Assembly: GCA_965660815.1 (NCBI GenBank)
Contig: CBFIBG010000080.1
Coordinates: forward strand, 1 to 56,080
Length of the DNA stretch: 56,080 nucleotides
Reading direction: 5' to 3'
From: Glaciecola sp965660815
Lineage (GTDB): Bacteria > Pseudomonadota > Gammaproteobacteria > Enterobacterales > Alteromonadaceae
The translations under genes were made by a program, and so were the position numbers. The number at the start of each line of letters is the position of its first letter. Within the stretch, counting starts at the first letter, position 1. Positions 1 to 7,854 of the stretch are shown here, one piece after another. The notes under the pieces are model-generated. The model saw nothing but the letters and a program-made list of their open reading frames with translations. It ran no database searches and had not been told where the DNA came from.

Positions 1-1
1 C

Positions 2-78
2 GGAGTGGTAGTTCAGTTGGTTAGAATACCGGCCTGTCACGCCGGGGGTCGCGGGTTCGAGTCCCGTCCACTCCGCCA
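2..78 (+). tRNA. tRNA-Asp (GTC), copy 1
   Basis: A 77-nt cloverleaf. The acceptor stem GGAGTGG (2-8) pairs with CCACTCC (68-74), followed by discriminator G and an encoded CCA (76-78). The anticodon loop CTGTCAC carries GTC, which decodes aspartate codons, and the T-loop motif GGTTCGAGTCC is intact. The window begins one base before the gene, so its promoter and any further copies lie outside. It is the first of three identical copies. Confidence 0.97.
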
Positions 79-106
79 TCATCGATTTGCTTATTTGCTG
101 TAATGC

Positions 107-183
107 GGAGTGGTAGTTCAGTTGGTTAGAATACCGGCCTGTCACGCCGGGGGTCGCGGGTTCGAGTCCCGTCCACTCCGCCA
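107..183 (+). tRNA. tRNA-Asp (GTC), copy 2
   Basis: Base-for-base identical to the copy at 2-78, with the same acceptor stem, GTC anticodon and encoded CCA. It is separated from copy 1 by 28 nt of unrelated AT-rich spacer. No promoter is visible in the spacer, so it is probably processed from a common tandem tRNA transcript. Confidence 0.97.
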
Positions 184-217
184 CACAGTAAGTTAAGCAC
201 TTAGCATAATACCATGT

Positions 218-294
218 GGAGTGGTAGTTCAGTTGGTTAGAATACCGGCCTGTCACGCCGGGGGTCGCGGGTTCGAGTCCCGTCCACTCCGCCA
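218..294 (+). tRNA. tRNA-Asp (GTC), copy 3
   Basis: Third identical tRNA-Asp, separated from copy 2 by a 34-nt spacer that differs from the first one. CCA is encoded at 292-294. Identical tRNAs in unlike spacers indicate tandem duplication with homogenisation of the genes only. Confidence 0.97.
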
Positions 295-435
295 TCAATT
301 CCAAAGACTTCAACACTTTTCTTTATCACCTCTTCCAGCATCAACATTCTCTAACATCTCAGTTTTTGCAAAATTTTATATGAACTGTCTTTGGTTATGG
401 GTAATATATTGATTAAATAATAAGACAACATTTTT

Positions 436-1116
436 ATGGCTTCTCCAATTTTAATTGCTCAAGATATTTATAAAACATATGTAGATGCCCAGCAGTCGGT
501 TGAGATCCTGCATGGAATTAATTTGTCGGTCGAGTCAGGCCAAACCATCGCCATTGTGGGGGCATCAGGATCAGGCAAAAGCACGCTTTTGCACATATTA
601 AGTACTTTGGACAGCCCAACATCTGGAACTGTGCTATATAAAAACAAGTCACTTTTTTCCTTTAATGCAAAACAACAGGCCAATTTTAGAAATACTGAGC
701 TTGGCTTTGTTTATCAGTTTCATCATCTATTACCCGAGTTTTCCGCAGTAGAGAATGTTGCAATGCCTAGTCTTATTGGTGGCATGCAAAAGTCTCAGGC
801 TTACCCGTTAGCTCAATCTCTGCTAGAGAGGGTAGGCTTGTCTCATCGATTTAAGCATAAACCTCAGCAGTTATCGGGAGGGGAGCGTCAGAGAGTCGCC
901 ATCGCTAGAGCATTAGTAAATAAACCGAATATCATAATGGCAGACGAACCCACTGGAAACTTGGACAAAGAATCTAGTGAAGAGATACTCGCTTTATTAA
1001 AAGATATCAATCAAAAAGAGCACACTAGCTTAGTCATTGTTACGCATGATCACGAACTTGCGAAACATATGGACGTTACACTGACATTAGTCAATGGACA
1101 GTTTACTGAGTCATGA
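436..1116 (+). CDS. lolD: Lipoprotein-releasing system ATPase LolD
   Basis: A 226-aa ABC ATPase of the inner membrane Lol complex, which extracts outer-membrane lipoproteins and hands them to periplasmic LolA. Visible motifs are Walker A GASGSGKST (about residues 42-50), the Q-loop region FVYQFHHLLPEF typical of LolD/MacB-type ATPases, the signature LSGGERQRVAIARAL, Walker B IIMADEPTGNLD and an H-loop VTHDHELA. Length is typical of LolD (about 230 aa). The TGA stop overlaps the ATG of the next gene (ATGA), so the ATPase and permease are probably translationally coupled. MacB- or FtsE-type ATPases are alternatives, but the LolC/E-type partner makes LolD the best call. Confidence 0.93.
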   Translation: MASPILIAQDIYKTYVDAQQSVEILHGINLSVESGQTIAIVGASGSGKSTLLHILSTLDSPTSGTVLYKNKSLFSFNAKQQANFRNTELGFVYQFHHLLPEFSAVENVAMPSLIGGMQKSQAYPLAQSLLERVGLSHRFKHKPQQLSGGERQRVAIARALVNKPNIIMADEPTGNLDKESSEEILALLKDINQKEHTSLVIVTHDHELAKHMDVTLTLVNGQFTES

Positions 1117-2384
1117 TCCGTTTTAGTTTCCAAATCGCTCAGCGTTTTAAACAGCCAAAGACAGAAGATTCTTATATCAAGTTTGTATCGTCGGTCTCAA
1201 CGATTGGTGTCGGGTTGGGCAGTGCTGTGTTAATTTTGCTACTTTCTGTAATGAACGGGTTTGAATATGAATTGAGAAATACTTTGTTAAAAGTAGTGCC
1301 TCATGGCGAAATTTTTAGCATAGGCACGACAGGGCTAAATCCTGCCCCTAATTTTGAAAGTCGAATAGAGCTCGACCCTCGGGTTCAACATGTGTTTACC
1401 ATCAATAAGGCTACCGGTCTGTTGCAGTTTGGCAAAGACATGAAGGCGGTGTCTATAATCGGTGCAAATGATGCATATTTTGAAGCAAAATTTAGCCAGT
1501 TTACGACCTTTAGTCAAACAGTTGCTCAGCAAGAGAACCTTAGCGGCAAAAGTTTTGTTGAAGCGTTTGGACAGGTAAAAGATGGGATTATTCTTGGGGA
1601 AAAATTACTTGAAGTAAACCGCATTGAAATGGGCGACAGGCTTCAAATACTGCTGCCTTCGAATACGAGCGATTTGAGTTTTAAAGCGCCTAAATCGGCA
1701 TGGGTAACTGTAATCGGCTCTATATCCGTAGGCGGCGAATTAGATAATCAACTTGCCATTGTTGACCAATCCTATTTGGCCGAATTACTCGGTTTTGAAA
1801 ATCAATACACTCATTTAGAAATACAATTATTCGATCCGTTTCTAGCGAACAGAGTGATAAGAGAATATGGCTACCAATTTGAGCAAGCGGCCTATATTTC
1901 TGACTGGACAAGGACAAAAGGGCACTTGTACCAAGACATTCAATTAATCAGGATGGTTGTATATATAGTGCTCGCACTTGTTATATCTGTTGCATGTTTC
2001 AATATTGTTTCAGCACTTGTTATGTCAGTAGAAGAAAAAAGTAAAGAGATTGCAATACTGAAAACCATAGGCGCAACCAGCACCAGCATCGCGCTTATTT
2101 TTGTCTTTAAAGGACTTTATCATGGTTTAAAAGGCGCACTAATAGGCACACTGATAGGTGTATTGCTGGCCTTGTATTTGAGTGAAATCATTTATGCTCT
2201 TGAATGGGTGACTGGTTCAGAATTTATATCTGGAGATATATATTTTACTAAGAGTATTCCATCAAAACTCAATTGGATAGACGTTTTGCTAACGTCTTCT
2301 ATGGTGGTAGTAATTGCAGTGATTGCCACGCTCTATCCAGCGCGGCAAGCTGCTAAGTTAGCCCCCGCTACCAATTTGCACTAA
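1113..2384 (+). CDS. Lipoprotein-releasing ABC transporter permease (LolC/LolE family)
   Basis: A 423-aa inner membrane permease partnering LolD. The N-terminus FSFQIAQRF...FVSSVSTIGVGLGSAVLI has the family's amphipathic start and first membrane helix. A periplasmic domain of about 220 residues follows, then three membrane helices from about residue 285 (MVVYIVLALVISVACFNIVSALVMSV). The cytoplasmic motif EEKSKEIAILKTIGAT contacts the ATPase, and the end is YPARQAAKLAPATNLH. It starts inside the lolD stop codon. Only one permease is next to lolD, where enterobacteria have LolC and LolE flanking it. It may be LolE with LolC elsewhere, or a LolF-type homodimeric permease; sequence alone does not decide, so no symbol is given. 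Confidence 0.85.
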   Translation: MIRFSFQIAQRFKQPKTEDSYIKFVSSVSTIGVGLGSAVLILLLSVMNGFEYELRNTLLKVVPHGEIFSIGTTGLNPAPNFESRIELDPRVQHVFTINKATGLLQFGKDMKAVSIIGANDAYFEAKFSQFTTFSQTVAQQENLSGKSFVEAFGQVKDGIILGEKLLEVNRIEMGDRLQILLPSNTSDLSFKAPKSAWVTVIGSISVGGELDNQLAIVDQSYLAELLGFENQYTHLEIQLFDPFLANRVIREYGYQFEQAAYISDWTRTKGHLYQDIQLIRMVVYIVLALVISVACFNIVSALVMSVEEKSKEIAILKTIGATSTSIALIFVFKGLYHGLKGALIGTLIGVLLALYLSEIIYALEWVTGSEFISGDIYFTKSIPSKLNWIDVLLTSSMVVVIAVIATLYPARQAAKLAPATNLH

Positions 2385-2393
2385 CCGGTTATA

Positions 2394-3692
2394 CTAGGCT
2401 TCTTTATTGTTAAAGACAGTCTCGTCTAGTTCTTTTTCAGACTTGGCCACTATGCAAGCAACTGTGCAGTCTCCGGTAACGTTGACAACGGTTCGTGTCA
2501 TGTCCAATAAGCGGTCTATGCCTATAATCAACGCGATCCCTTCAACAGGTAAGTTAACTTGCTGTAATACCATTGCGAGCATAATCAGCCCCACACCTGG
2601 AACACCCGCAGTTCCAATTGAGGCAAGCGTTGCTGTTAGCACGACCATCAATAGTTGAGTCGTGGTCAGATCAACGCCATAAACTTGAGCAATAAATACG
2701 GTGGCAACCCCTTGCATAATAGCCGTTCCATCCATATTGATAGTCGCGCCTAAAGGGATCGTAAATGAGGCTACTGAGCGGTTCACGCCTAGTTTGTTGC
2801 GGGCAGTTGCCATAGTGACAGGCAGAGTCGCTGAACTGCTAGAAGAACTGAATGCGAAAATAGCAGTATCTTTCATCTTATACAGCAAAGTTAGCGGGTT
2901 TAGCCTAGCGAGCGTCGCGAGTAAAGTAGGGTAAGTAATAAGAGCATGTAAAATGAGTAAGACAAACACCAATAAGAAATATTTAAGTATGCTGCCAAAG
3001 TCTTTTAGCTCAATGGTGGCAGCCAATTTTGCCATTAAGAAAAATACACCATACGGCGCAAGGTTCATAATAATTAATACTATTTTCATGATCACTTCAT
3101 TGAGCGATTCAAAAGCGCTTTGAATTTTCTTGCCGTGTTCGCCTGCTTTGGTGATGGCTACTCCAAATAAAAGCGCAAAGACAATGATTTGCAGCATGTT
3201 CCCTTCCGCCATTGAGGCAATTGGATTAGACGGAAACATATCAATAATGACCTGAGCTAAAGGTGGGGCTTGTTTGACCTCATAGGTTTCCTGAGTAGTC
3301 ATCTCAAATTCAGAACCCGGCTGTATCAATAGTGCCATGACCAAGGCAAATGTCACTGCTATACAGGTTGTGAAGACATATAGTAAAACCGATTTGCCAC
3401 CAAGGCGACCAAGTTTGGACGGGTCACTTAAACTGCTTACGCCGCACACTAGAGACACAAACACCAATGGAACAACTAGCATTTTTAGCGAGTTGACGAA
3501 AATTTTACCGCCAATTTCAAAAATGCCCTGAACAAAAAAGCCTTGGAATGAAAAATCTATACCAAAAAACGAAAAGGCAAAGTCGCCAGATTCATCATAA
3601 GAAAATTGTATTAATGCGCCTATAACGATTCCGGCAAGCATGCCGATAAAGATGCGTAAGGTTAAGTTGGATTTAGTATCTGGTTGTGACAT
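2394..3692 (-). CDS. Dicarboxylate/amino acid:cation symporter (DAACS family)
   Basis: An inner membrane Na+/H+-coupled symporter related to GltP/DctA (glutamate, aspartate or C4-dicarboxylates). Family hallmarks are visible: the serine-rich re-entrant loop FAFSSSSSSATLPVTM, the NMDGTA motif of transmembrane segment 7, the second re-entrant loop ASIGTAGVPGVGLIML, and a C-terminal DRLLDMTRTVVNVTGD block. Start: the frame is open up to an ATG at 3704 (MGLCMSQPDT...). The ATG at 3692 (MSQPDTKSN) leaves a 432-aa protein of normal size and has GGGTC just upstream, while the outer ATG has no Shine-Dalgarno. It converges on the lolDE pair with only 9 nt between, and no terminator is visible there. 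Exact substrate is unresolved. Confidence 0.88.
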   Translation of the reverse strand: MSQPDTKSNLTLRIFIGMLAGIVIGALIQFSYDESGDFAFSFFGIDFSFQGFFVQGIFEIGGKIFVNSLKMLVVPLVFVSLVCGVSSLSDPSKLGRLGGKSVLLYVFTTCIAVTFALVMALLIQPGSEFEMTTQETYEVKQAPPLAQVIIDMFPSNPIASMAEGNMLQIIVFALLFGVAITKAGEHGKKIQSAFESLNEVIMKIVLIIMNLAPYGVFFLMAKLAATIELKDFGSILKYFLLVFVLLILHALITYPTLLATLARLNPLTLLYKMKDTAIFAFSSSSSSATLPVTMATARNKLGVNRSVASFTIPLGATINMDGTAIMQGVATVFIAQVYGVDLTTTQLLMVVLTATLASIGTAGVPGVGLIMLAMVLQQVNLPVEGIALIIGIDRLLDMTRTVVNVTGDCTVACIVAKSEKELDETVFNNKEA

Positions 3693-3829
3693 GCAAAGAC
3701 CCATTGTTTTTTGTTATTAGTCTAAATACCTAAGATTAACAAGTATAACGCAAAATCTAAATCCTTTTATAAACTCTGCTAATCACCGTTGAGTGAAACG
3801 CCCAAAATTCGTACAAGATGAGAAATTGC

Positions 3830-6079
3830 ATGAAAACCGCTAAGTTGATAATTATATACATCACCGCACTTTTTTTGATCACTGCATGTGGAGGTGGAAG
3901 CGAACCGCTAACCCGCGATGAGCCAGACCCCTCTCCGGATCCAGCTCAAACTCAACAGCTATCTTTGAGAATGTCATTGGTAGACAGTCAAGATATAGAA
4001 AGTACTGTGCTAGCAGAAGGAATGCCAATTAACGTTAATGTCCTCGTAACCAATGACAATGGCGACCCTGTATCTGGACAAGTAGTAACCTTTACTTTAA
4101 GCCAACCCGGTCTGGCGGATTTCAATAATGACACTCAAACCTCCTTGTCAAATCAAAGCGGAGTGGCGACCATAAGACTGACCGTTGGGTCTCTAAGCGG
4201 AAGTGGCACCGTTACGGCAAGTGTTGAAGATGCAACACCAGTTGTTGCTGGATTTCAGAGTTTGGGTACCCAGCAGGCGATTCCTACCACGCTAGAATTG
4301 TTTGCCAATGCAGTGCAATTAGCGTCTAGTGGTGGGGATGATATTGAGCTCATTGCTGTTGTAAAAAATGACCAAAACGTATTATTACCCGGCGTTGAAG
4401 TATCATTTTCGGTTGACCAAAATGCGTCGTTAGCCGATATAGATCCACAAACGGGAAGCGACGGCACAGCAAGGGCGTTATTAAGTACGAGAAACAATAA
4501 AGAAAATAGAACGATTACGGTTACTGCCACATCTGGGTCATTATCTGAAACGCTCGAAATCGATGTTGTCGGCACTGAAGTGAATATTAATGGTCCTAGT
4601 TCGGTCATTTTAAATGACAGTGCACCTATTACCATTGTGGTTTCAGATTCAGATGGAAATGGTATTTCAGGACAACAGGTCGATTTATCCGTTGATAGAG
4701 GTAGCTTAAGCTTTACAAGAAATGGCGTGACTACTACGAGTGTAGAAGGTCAATTAAGTGCGACGACAAGCGAAAATGGACAGGTAACTGTCGATTTTGA
4801 CGCGACCGTAAGCGGTACAACAAACATTGTCGCAAGATCATTAAATGCAAGCACTGATTTTGACATTTCGGTACAAGAAGACGACTTCAGTTTCGTTAAT
4901 GTCCCCACATCTGGTCTTGATCTTAACCAAGGATACCAGTTAACCATTCAATGGAACAAAAACGCCAATCCGTTCGCTGGAGGAAGAATCACTGTTTCCA
5001 CCTCCAGAGGTAATATTATTGGTGAAAATACGGTAACAACGGACGCTCAAGGTCGAGCTAACGTGGTTATTTCTTCGGAGTTTGCAGGACAAGCGTCCAT
5101 TTCAGCCATTGGAATAGACAGCGATGACAATCAAGTTACAGCGCGAACAAATGTGGAATTTGTCGCCACCGAAGTCGATAATATCATCGTTGATGCTACA
5201 CCTGACCTTATTGGTCCAGAGGGTCAAACGTCCACTATCACTGCGATGATTAGAGATGCTCGTGGTAACTTAGTTAAAGATAAAGAAGTAACGTTTAGAC
5301 TCACTAGTGATTCTTCTGGTGGCAGTATCTCGCCAAATTCTGCCATTACTGACAGTAATGGTATTGCCTCTACCGTTTATACATCAAACGGCGTAAGTGG
5401 GGACAGCGGAGTTACGATAGAGGCAACCAGCGATGGTGTAACAGAAAGTACCGATCTTACGGTGGGCGATAGAGCATTTGATATTAGTTTGGGTACTGGT
5501 AATACCATAGAAATTCCCGATACCTCTACATATATGAAAGAGTTTGCGGTTATCGTTACGGACTCGTCTGGTCGTCCTATTTCAGATGCGGCTCTTACGG
5601 CATCGATAACTCCTACATCGCAAGGAGCTTATCGAAAGGGATTTTGGGAATGGGATGAAACGAACAGCCTTTACTTTGCAACTGTCACAACGCCTGACGG
5701 TGGTTGTGCGAGCGAAGACTTGAACAGAGATGGTCGTTTGCAGGGGTTAGTTGTCGATGAACAAGGCAATGAAGATTATCGTGAAGACAGAAACAGAGAC
5801 GGTGAGTTAACTCCAGGTAACGTCGCGTCAATTAGTTTCAAAGACAACATTAGTAGAACGGATGAATTTGGTCTTGCAACGATTCAAGTAAGATATCCGA
5901 AACAGTATGCGGTATGGACAACGGTGAATATAAAAGTATTTGGTCAGTCTTCTGGTACAGAATCTGTTCAATCCCAGGTATATACCCTTGGTATTGCTAC
6001 ATCTGATCTATCGCCTATTACGAATAAGCCACCGAATAGTCCATTTGGAGTGGGTGTATTTTGTGACGATACTCTGTAG
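3830..6079 (+). CDS. Large surface lipoprotein with repeated invasin-like Ig (Big-1) domains
   Basis: A 749-aa protein. The N-terminus MKTAKLIIIYITALFLITAC is a lipoprotein signal peptide with a lipobox ending at LITAC, then a Gly/Ser and Asp/Pro-rich linker. At least five tandem beta-sandwich modules of about 95-100 residues follow, each with invasin/intimin-like phrases such as VTNDNGDPVSGQVVTFTLS, VSDSDGNGISGQQVDLSV and IRDARGNLVKDKEVTFRL, and SDGTAR/TDSNGIAS turns. The last ~150 residues contain two EF-hand-like loops, DLNRDGRLQG and DRNRDGELTPG, and paired cysteines. It probably faces outward as an adhesin or envelope structural protein. The upstream ATG at 3818 is possible, but 3830 has a GATGAG element upstream and a cleaner signal peptide. 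It shares a terminator with astB. Confidence 0.8.
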   Translation: MKTAKLIIIYITALFLITACGGGSEPLTRDEPDPSPDPAQTQQLSLRMSLVDSQDIESTVLAEGMPINVNVLVTNDNGDPVSGQVVTFTLSQPGLADFNNDTQTSLSNQSGVATIRLTVGSLSGSGTVTASVEDATPVVAGFQSLGTQQAIPTTLELFANAVQLASSGGDDIELIAVVKNDQNVLLPGVEVSFSVDQNASLADIDPQTGSDGTARALLSTRNNKENRTITVTATSGSLSETLEIDVVGTEVNINGPSSVILNDSAPITIVVSDSDGNGISGQQVDLSVDRGSLSFTRNGVTTTSVEGQLSATTSENGQVTVDFDATVSGTTNIVARSLNASTDFDISVQEDDFSFVNVPTSGLDLNQGYQLTIQWNKNANPFAGGRITVSTSRGNIIGENTVTTDAQGRANVVISSEFAGQASISAIGIDSDDNQVTARTNVEFVATEVDNIIVDATPDLIGPEGQTSTITAMIRDARGNLVKDKEVTFRLTSDSSGGSISPNSAITDSNGIASTVYTSNGVSGDSGVTIEATSDGVTESTDLTVGDRAFDISLGTGNTIEIPDTSTYMKEFAVIVTDSSGRPISDAALTASITPTSQGAYRKGFWEWDETNSLYFATVTTPDGGCASEDLNRDGRLQGLVVDEQGNEDYREDRNRDGELTPGNVASISFKDNISRTDEFGLATIQVRYPKQYAVWTTVNIKVFGQSSGTESVQSQVYTLGIATSDLSPITNKPPNSPFGVGVFCDDTL

Positions 6080-6163
6080 TTAAAGGAAACTTAAAACGCA
6101 ATCAAGGTACTGCCAACACCCACTGGTTTTACCTCTTGTGCTTTACAAAACGGTTAAAGGGCT

Positions 6164-6198
6164 AAAAGCGCTAAGATTATGAAGTACTTAGCGCTTTT
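6164..6198. terminator. Bidirectional rho-independent terminator
   Basis: A perfect 12-bp stem AAAAGCGCTAAG / CTTAGCGCTTTT with an 11-nt loop. Flanking A and T runs make it work on both strands. It lies between the convergent Ig-repeat lipoprotein gene and astB and should end both transcripts. Confidence 0.9.
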
Positions 6199-6233
6199 AT
6201 TTTATTTGGAGCATGGTGGTTTTACTGAACAGC

Positions 6234-7574
6234 CTATGCCTTCTGGAACGAATAGACATTACCTAAGTGAAGGATTTGAGTTAACTCATCCAGCGCCGCT
6301 CTTGACTCTATCAAAAGCTCTGGGTCTGCTAAGTCGTCTGCGTTTAACGTGTCTCTGTAATGCTTATCCACCCATAAAGTCAAAGTTTGATATAGTGTTT
6401 CGTTCATAACACAATTGGGATTTACCGCCTTTTGTTGAGCGTCGTTTAACACCACTCTCAATCGTAAACATGCAGGGCCGCCGCCATTTTGCATACTTTG
6501 CTTAACGTCAAAAAAATGCACTTTTGTGATTGGATTGTCTTCAACCACAAGCCTGTCTAAATAGCGCTTTACAGATGCATTTTGTTCACATTCTAATGGT
6601 GCAATTATCACCATATTACCGTTGGGCAAGTTGATCAGTTGAGTATTAAACAAATAGCTTTTGACCGCATCGTTTACTGAAACCTCTTCACTTGCAACTT
6701 CGATAAAATGAAAGTCGTCCTGATCATAGGCTTGATAAATGTCCGATTTCACTTGTTGAGTATTTAAAAAGGCCTGTTGGTGATAAAACAAAACGTTTTT
6801 GTTTCCTACTGCAATAACATCATTATGGAAAACCCCTTGATCTATCACGTCTGGGTTTTGTTGAGCGTAGACGGTTTTGGCATAATTTAAATTATGCAAA
6901 CGTGCAATTGCTTGGCTAGCTTCAAAGGTCTGTCGAGCTGGGAACTTCTTTGGCGCGGCCTTTGAGTTATCAAAGGCATATTTACCAAATACAAAAAATT
7001 CAACACCTTGTTCGCCGTATTCTGCACAAAAACGAGTATGGTTGGCTGCCCCCTCATCACCAAAGTGGTCGTTCTCTGGTAAATGCTGGTGATGCGCAAA
7101 CTGGTCGCCATCACTGAACATTGCCTTTAAAATATTACCTGTTACTTCAGGCTCAATCGAGCGATGGAATTTATTGGTCAAATTAGCGGGAGTAAAATGC
7201 AATTTATTGTCGGCACAATCTGCACTTGGCGATACAGTGGCAGAATTCGCCGTCCACATGCTAGAAGCCGAACAGCAGTTAAGAAGAATTTGAGGAGCCT
7301 GTTTTGATGCCTTGTAGAGCACCTCGGAATCATTACCAGTAAACCCTAGGCGTCTAAGTGTATATATATCTGGACGCTCCTGTGGCGCAAGTACCCCTTG
7401 AACCATGCCCAAGTCAGACAAGGCCTTCATTTTTTGTAAACCTTGCAATGCGGCTTGCTTTGGACTACTTATTACTTTTGCATTTGATTTTGAGGCAACG
7501 TTGCCATACGACAAACCAGCGTAGTTATGGGTTGGACCTACTAATCCATCAAAATTCGCTTCAATTGCTGACAT
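6234..7574 (-). CDS. astB: N-succinylarginine dihydrolase AstB
   Basis: A 446-aa cytoplasmic enzyme of the arginine succinyltransferase (AST) pathway. It converts N2-succinylarginine to N2-succinylornithine, 2 NH3 and CO2. The N-terminus EANFDGLVGPTHNYAGLSYGN is the strongly conserved AstB start. Catalytic-motif candidates for the Glu-His-Cys triad are DEGAANHTRFC, GVFHNDVIAVGN and NGGGPACLRLRVVL. The start is set at 7574 because AGGAGG lies about 6 nt upstream; the frame stays open to 7616 but that extension lacks homology and a ribosome site. Length matches E. coli AstB (447 aa). No astA, astC, astD or astE is in the window, so the pathway genes must be elsewhere. Confidence 0.95.
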   Translation of the reverse strand: MSAIEANFDGLVGPTHNYAGLSYGNVASKSNAKVISSPKQAALQGLQKMKALSDLGMVQGVLAPQERPDIYTLRRLGFTGNDSEVLYKASKQAPQILLNCCSASSMWTANSATVSPSADCADNKLHFTPANLTNKFHRSIEPEVTGNILKAMFSDGDQFAHHQHLPENDHFGDEGAANHTRFCAEYGEQGVEFFVFGKYAFDNSKAAPKKFPARQTFEASQAIARLHNLNYAKTVYAQQNPDVIDQGVFHNDVIAVGNKNVLFYHQQAFLNTQQVKSDIYQAYDQDDFHFIEVASEEVSVNDAVKSYLFNTQLINLPNGNMVIIAPLECEQNASVKRYLDRLVVEDNPITKVHFFDVKQSMQNGGGPACLRLRVVLNDAQQKAVNPNCVMNETLYQTLTLWVDKHYRDTLNADDLADPELLIESRAALDELTQILHLGNVYSFQKA

Positions 7575-7854
7575 AGCCAGTCGCCTCCTAATAAAAGTGT
7601 CTAATATAAAATACAATATTATTGTTCGTTGTTGCGCGGATTATACTCACTTAAATATTATTGCCAATGATTTTCTAGGAAAAACGTATAAAAAACAATA
7701 GCTTCTAAATTAAGTTGAAGATATTTATACAGCTGAGCTTGTTTTCTATTCACTTTGCAGATATATCTTAAAAAAGGAAAACGCGGTAAGCACGCAACTT
7801 AATCGCTCAGTGAAACGTGTCAATTATCTAAATTTAAAAGGTTTTTATTCATAA

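Noticed and set aside
221..412. 63-aa reading frame starting inside tRNA-Asp copy 3
   Set aside because: It begins within a tRNA gene and has no ribosome site or recognisable product.
6179..6409. 76-aa reading frame antisense to the astB 3' end
   Set aside because: It begins in the loop of the terminator and runs opposite to a well supported gene.
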